Shown here: positions 43,023 to 43,435 of the stretch, one piece after another
How positions within the stretch are numbered: position 1 is the stretch's first letter
Layout of the letters: each line of letters starts with the position of its first letter
Assembly: GCA_021774695.1 (NCBI GenBank)
Contig: JAJFIU010000097.1
Coordinates: forward strand, 1 to 43,435
Direction: 5' to 3'
DNA length: 43,435 nucleotides
Source: Alphaproteobacteria bacterium
Lineage (GTDB): Bacteria; Pseudomonadota; Alphaproteobacteria; Sphingomonadales; Kordiimonadaceae
Translations under genes and position numbers: made by a program
The notes under the pieces: model-generated
What the model was told of the DNA's origin: nothing
Seen by the model: the letters and a program-made list of their open reading frames with translations, nothing else
Database searches by the model: none

Positions 43023-43435
43023 TTGCCGAGGGCAACATATTTGTTTGTCGCAGCGCTTCGCCCAACACCATTGACAGGGCGACTGCAATATTCAGCGACC
43101 GCACTTCTGTTTTCATGGGAACGGTCACACGTGCGTCGCAGTATGAATGAACGTCCTCGGGCACGCCTGCAGATTCGCTGCCAACCATAAGAACATCGTC
43201 CGGTCGAAACGTGAAGTCGCTATAGACGGTTGATGATTGTGTCGTCAATAAAACCAATCGCCTCTGCGACAATTGGTGCCAGTTTTGAAAATTGACCCAA
43301 TCCAGATGATGATGCATTTTCACATGATCTGCATAGTCCATGGCGTAGCGTTTTATCGCTTTTGGAGAAAAGGGAAAGCCACACGGCTCAATAATATGAA
43401 CCGGTACATCCATACAGGCGCCGAGGCGTAACAGT
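43006..43435 (-). CDS. trmL: tRNA (cytidine/uridine-34-2'-O)-methyltransferase TrmL, 5' end missing
   Basis: The gene runs off the right edge. The frame is open to the last base, with LLRLGACMDVPVHIIEPCGF at the visible N-terminus, matching the SPOUT-family NTGNIARLCANTG...LIEP start. Hence the ATG at 43413 is internal. Trefoil-knot SAM-binding segments are present: VLMVGSESAGVPEDVHSYCD (motif 2) and VPMKTEVRSLNIAVALSMVL (motif 3). It methylates the wobble ribose of tRNA-Leu isoacceptors. The substrate is family knowledge. It is followed by hemF at 18 bp. Confidence 0.93.
   Translation of the reverse strand, partial: LLRLGACMDVPVHIIEPCGFPFSPKAIKRYAMDYADHVKMHHHLDWVNFQNWHQLSQRRLVLLTTQSSTVYSDFTFRPDDVLMVGSESAGVPEDVHSYCDARVTVPMKTEVRSLNIAVALSMVLGEALRQTNMLPSATQKTD

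Overview
The window looks like the chromosome of a free-living, probably marine, alphaproteobacterium of moderate GC content. The evidence is the CIRCE-controlled groESL operon, the DUF1285 / CoA-type NUDIX / DUF6111 / CCA-transferase gene string typical of alphaproteobacteria, an oxygen-dependent hemF beside trmL, a YfiR/TonB-receptor pair, and an O2-based redox gene set. I cannot name the genus; Kordiimonadales- or Rhodospirillales-like is a guess. I see no rRNA, intact tRNA, CRISPR array, transposase or integrase.

Left part (1-14274): accessory region. It starts with the 5' end of an FTR1-type iron permease gene under a perfect 7-1-7 Fur-like palindrome, followed by a SAM methyltransferase and a small SHOCT-domain membrane protein. 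A complete heavy-metal export operon then runs leftwards from about 8700 to 1660: CDF transporter, CzcI-like periplasmic protein, CzcC, CzcB, CzcA and a PII-like protein (PII-NG type), closed by a strong hairpin terminator. A divergent merR gene faces it across a MerR-type operator/promoter with a 19-bp spacer. Next comes a second leftward unit: YfiR-like protein, TonB-dependent receptor, methyl-accepting chemotaxis protein. At 14250-14274 lies an orphan 25-bp 3' end of a tRNA, best matching tRNA-Gln including GCCA, with no tRNA body. This is what an att site left by an integrative element looks like. Its orientation puts the element on the left, so the metal/iron region is probably the right end of a genomic island whose integrase and intact tRNA lie outside the window.

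Right part (14583-43435): mostly core genes. A hybrid histidine kinase with a degenerate ATP-binding domain, an ExeA-type AAA ATPase, a glyoxalase-II-like hydrolase, a DUF3667 membrane protein with a very large coiled insert, AzoR, MsrB and SppA follow one another. Then come a thioesterase, a secreted DUF1330-like protein, and a LysR gene divergent from a GST / PNPOx-fused ferredoxin reductase / FprA redox operon. After these lie an MddA-like methyltransferase, a TPR protein, groESL, an M28 peptidase, a GNAT, the DUF1285-nudL-DUF6111-cca string, and the leftward trmL-hemF-yqaA-SYLF set.

Functionally the left side handles transition-metal efflux, iron uptake and nutrient sensing/chemotaxis. 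The right side handles proteostasis, redox and thiol stress, tRNA maturation and heme synthesis. The most unusual points are the tRNA att remnant, the YfiR-TonB-MCP unit, the pseudokinase-like hybrid kinase, and the Glu/Gly-rich loops in the TonB receptor.
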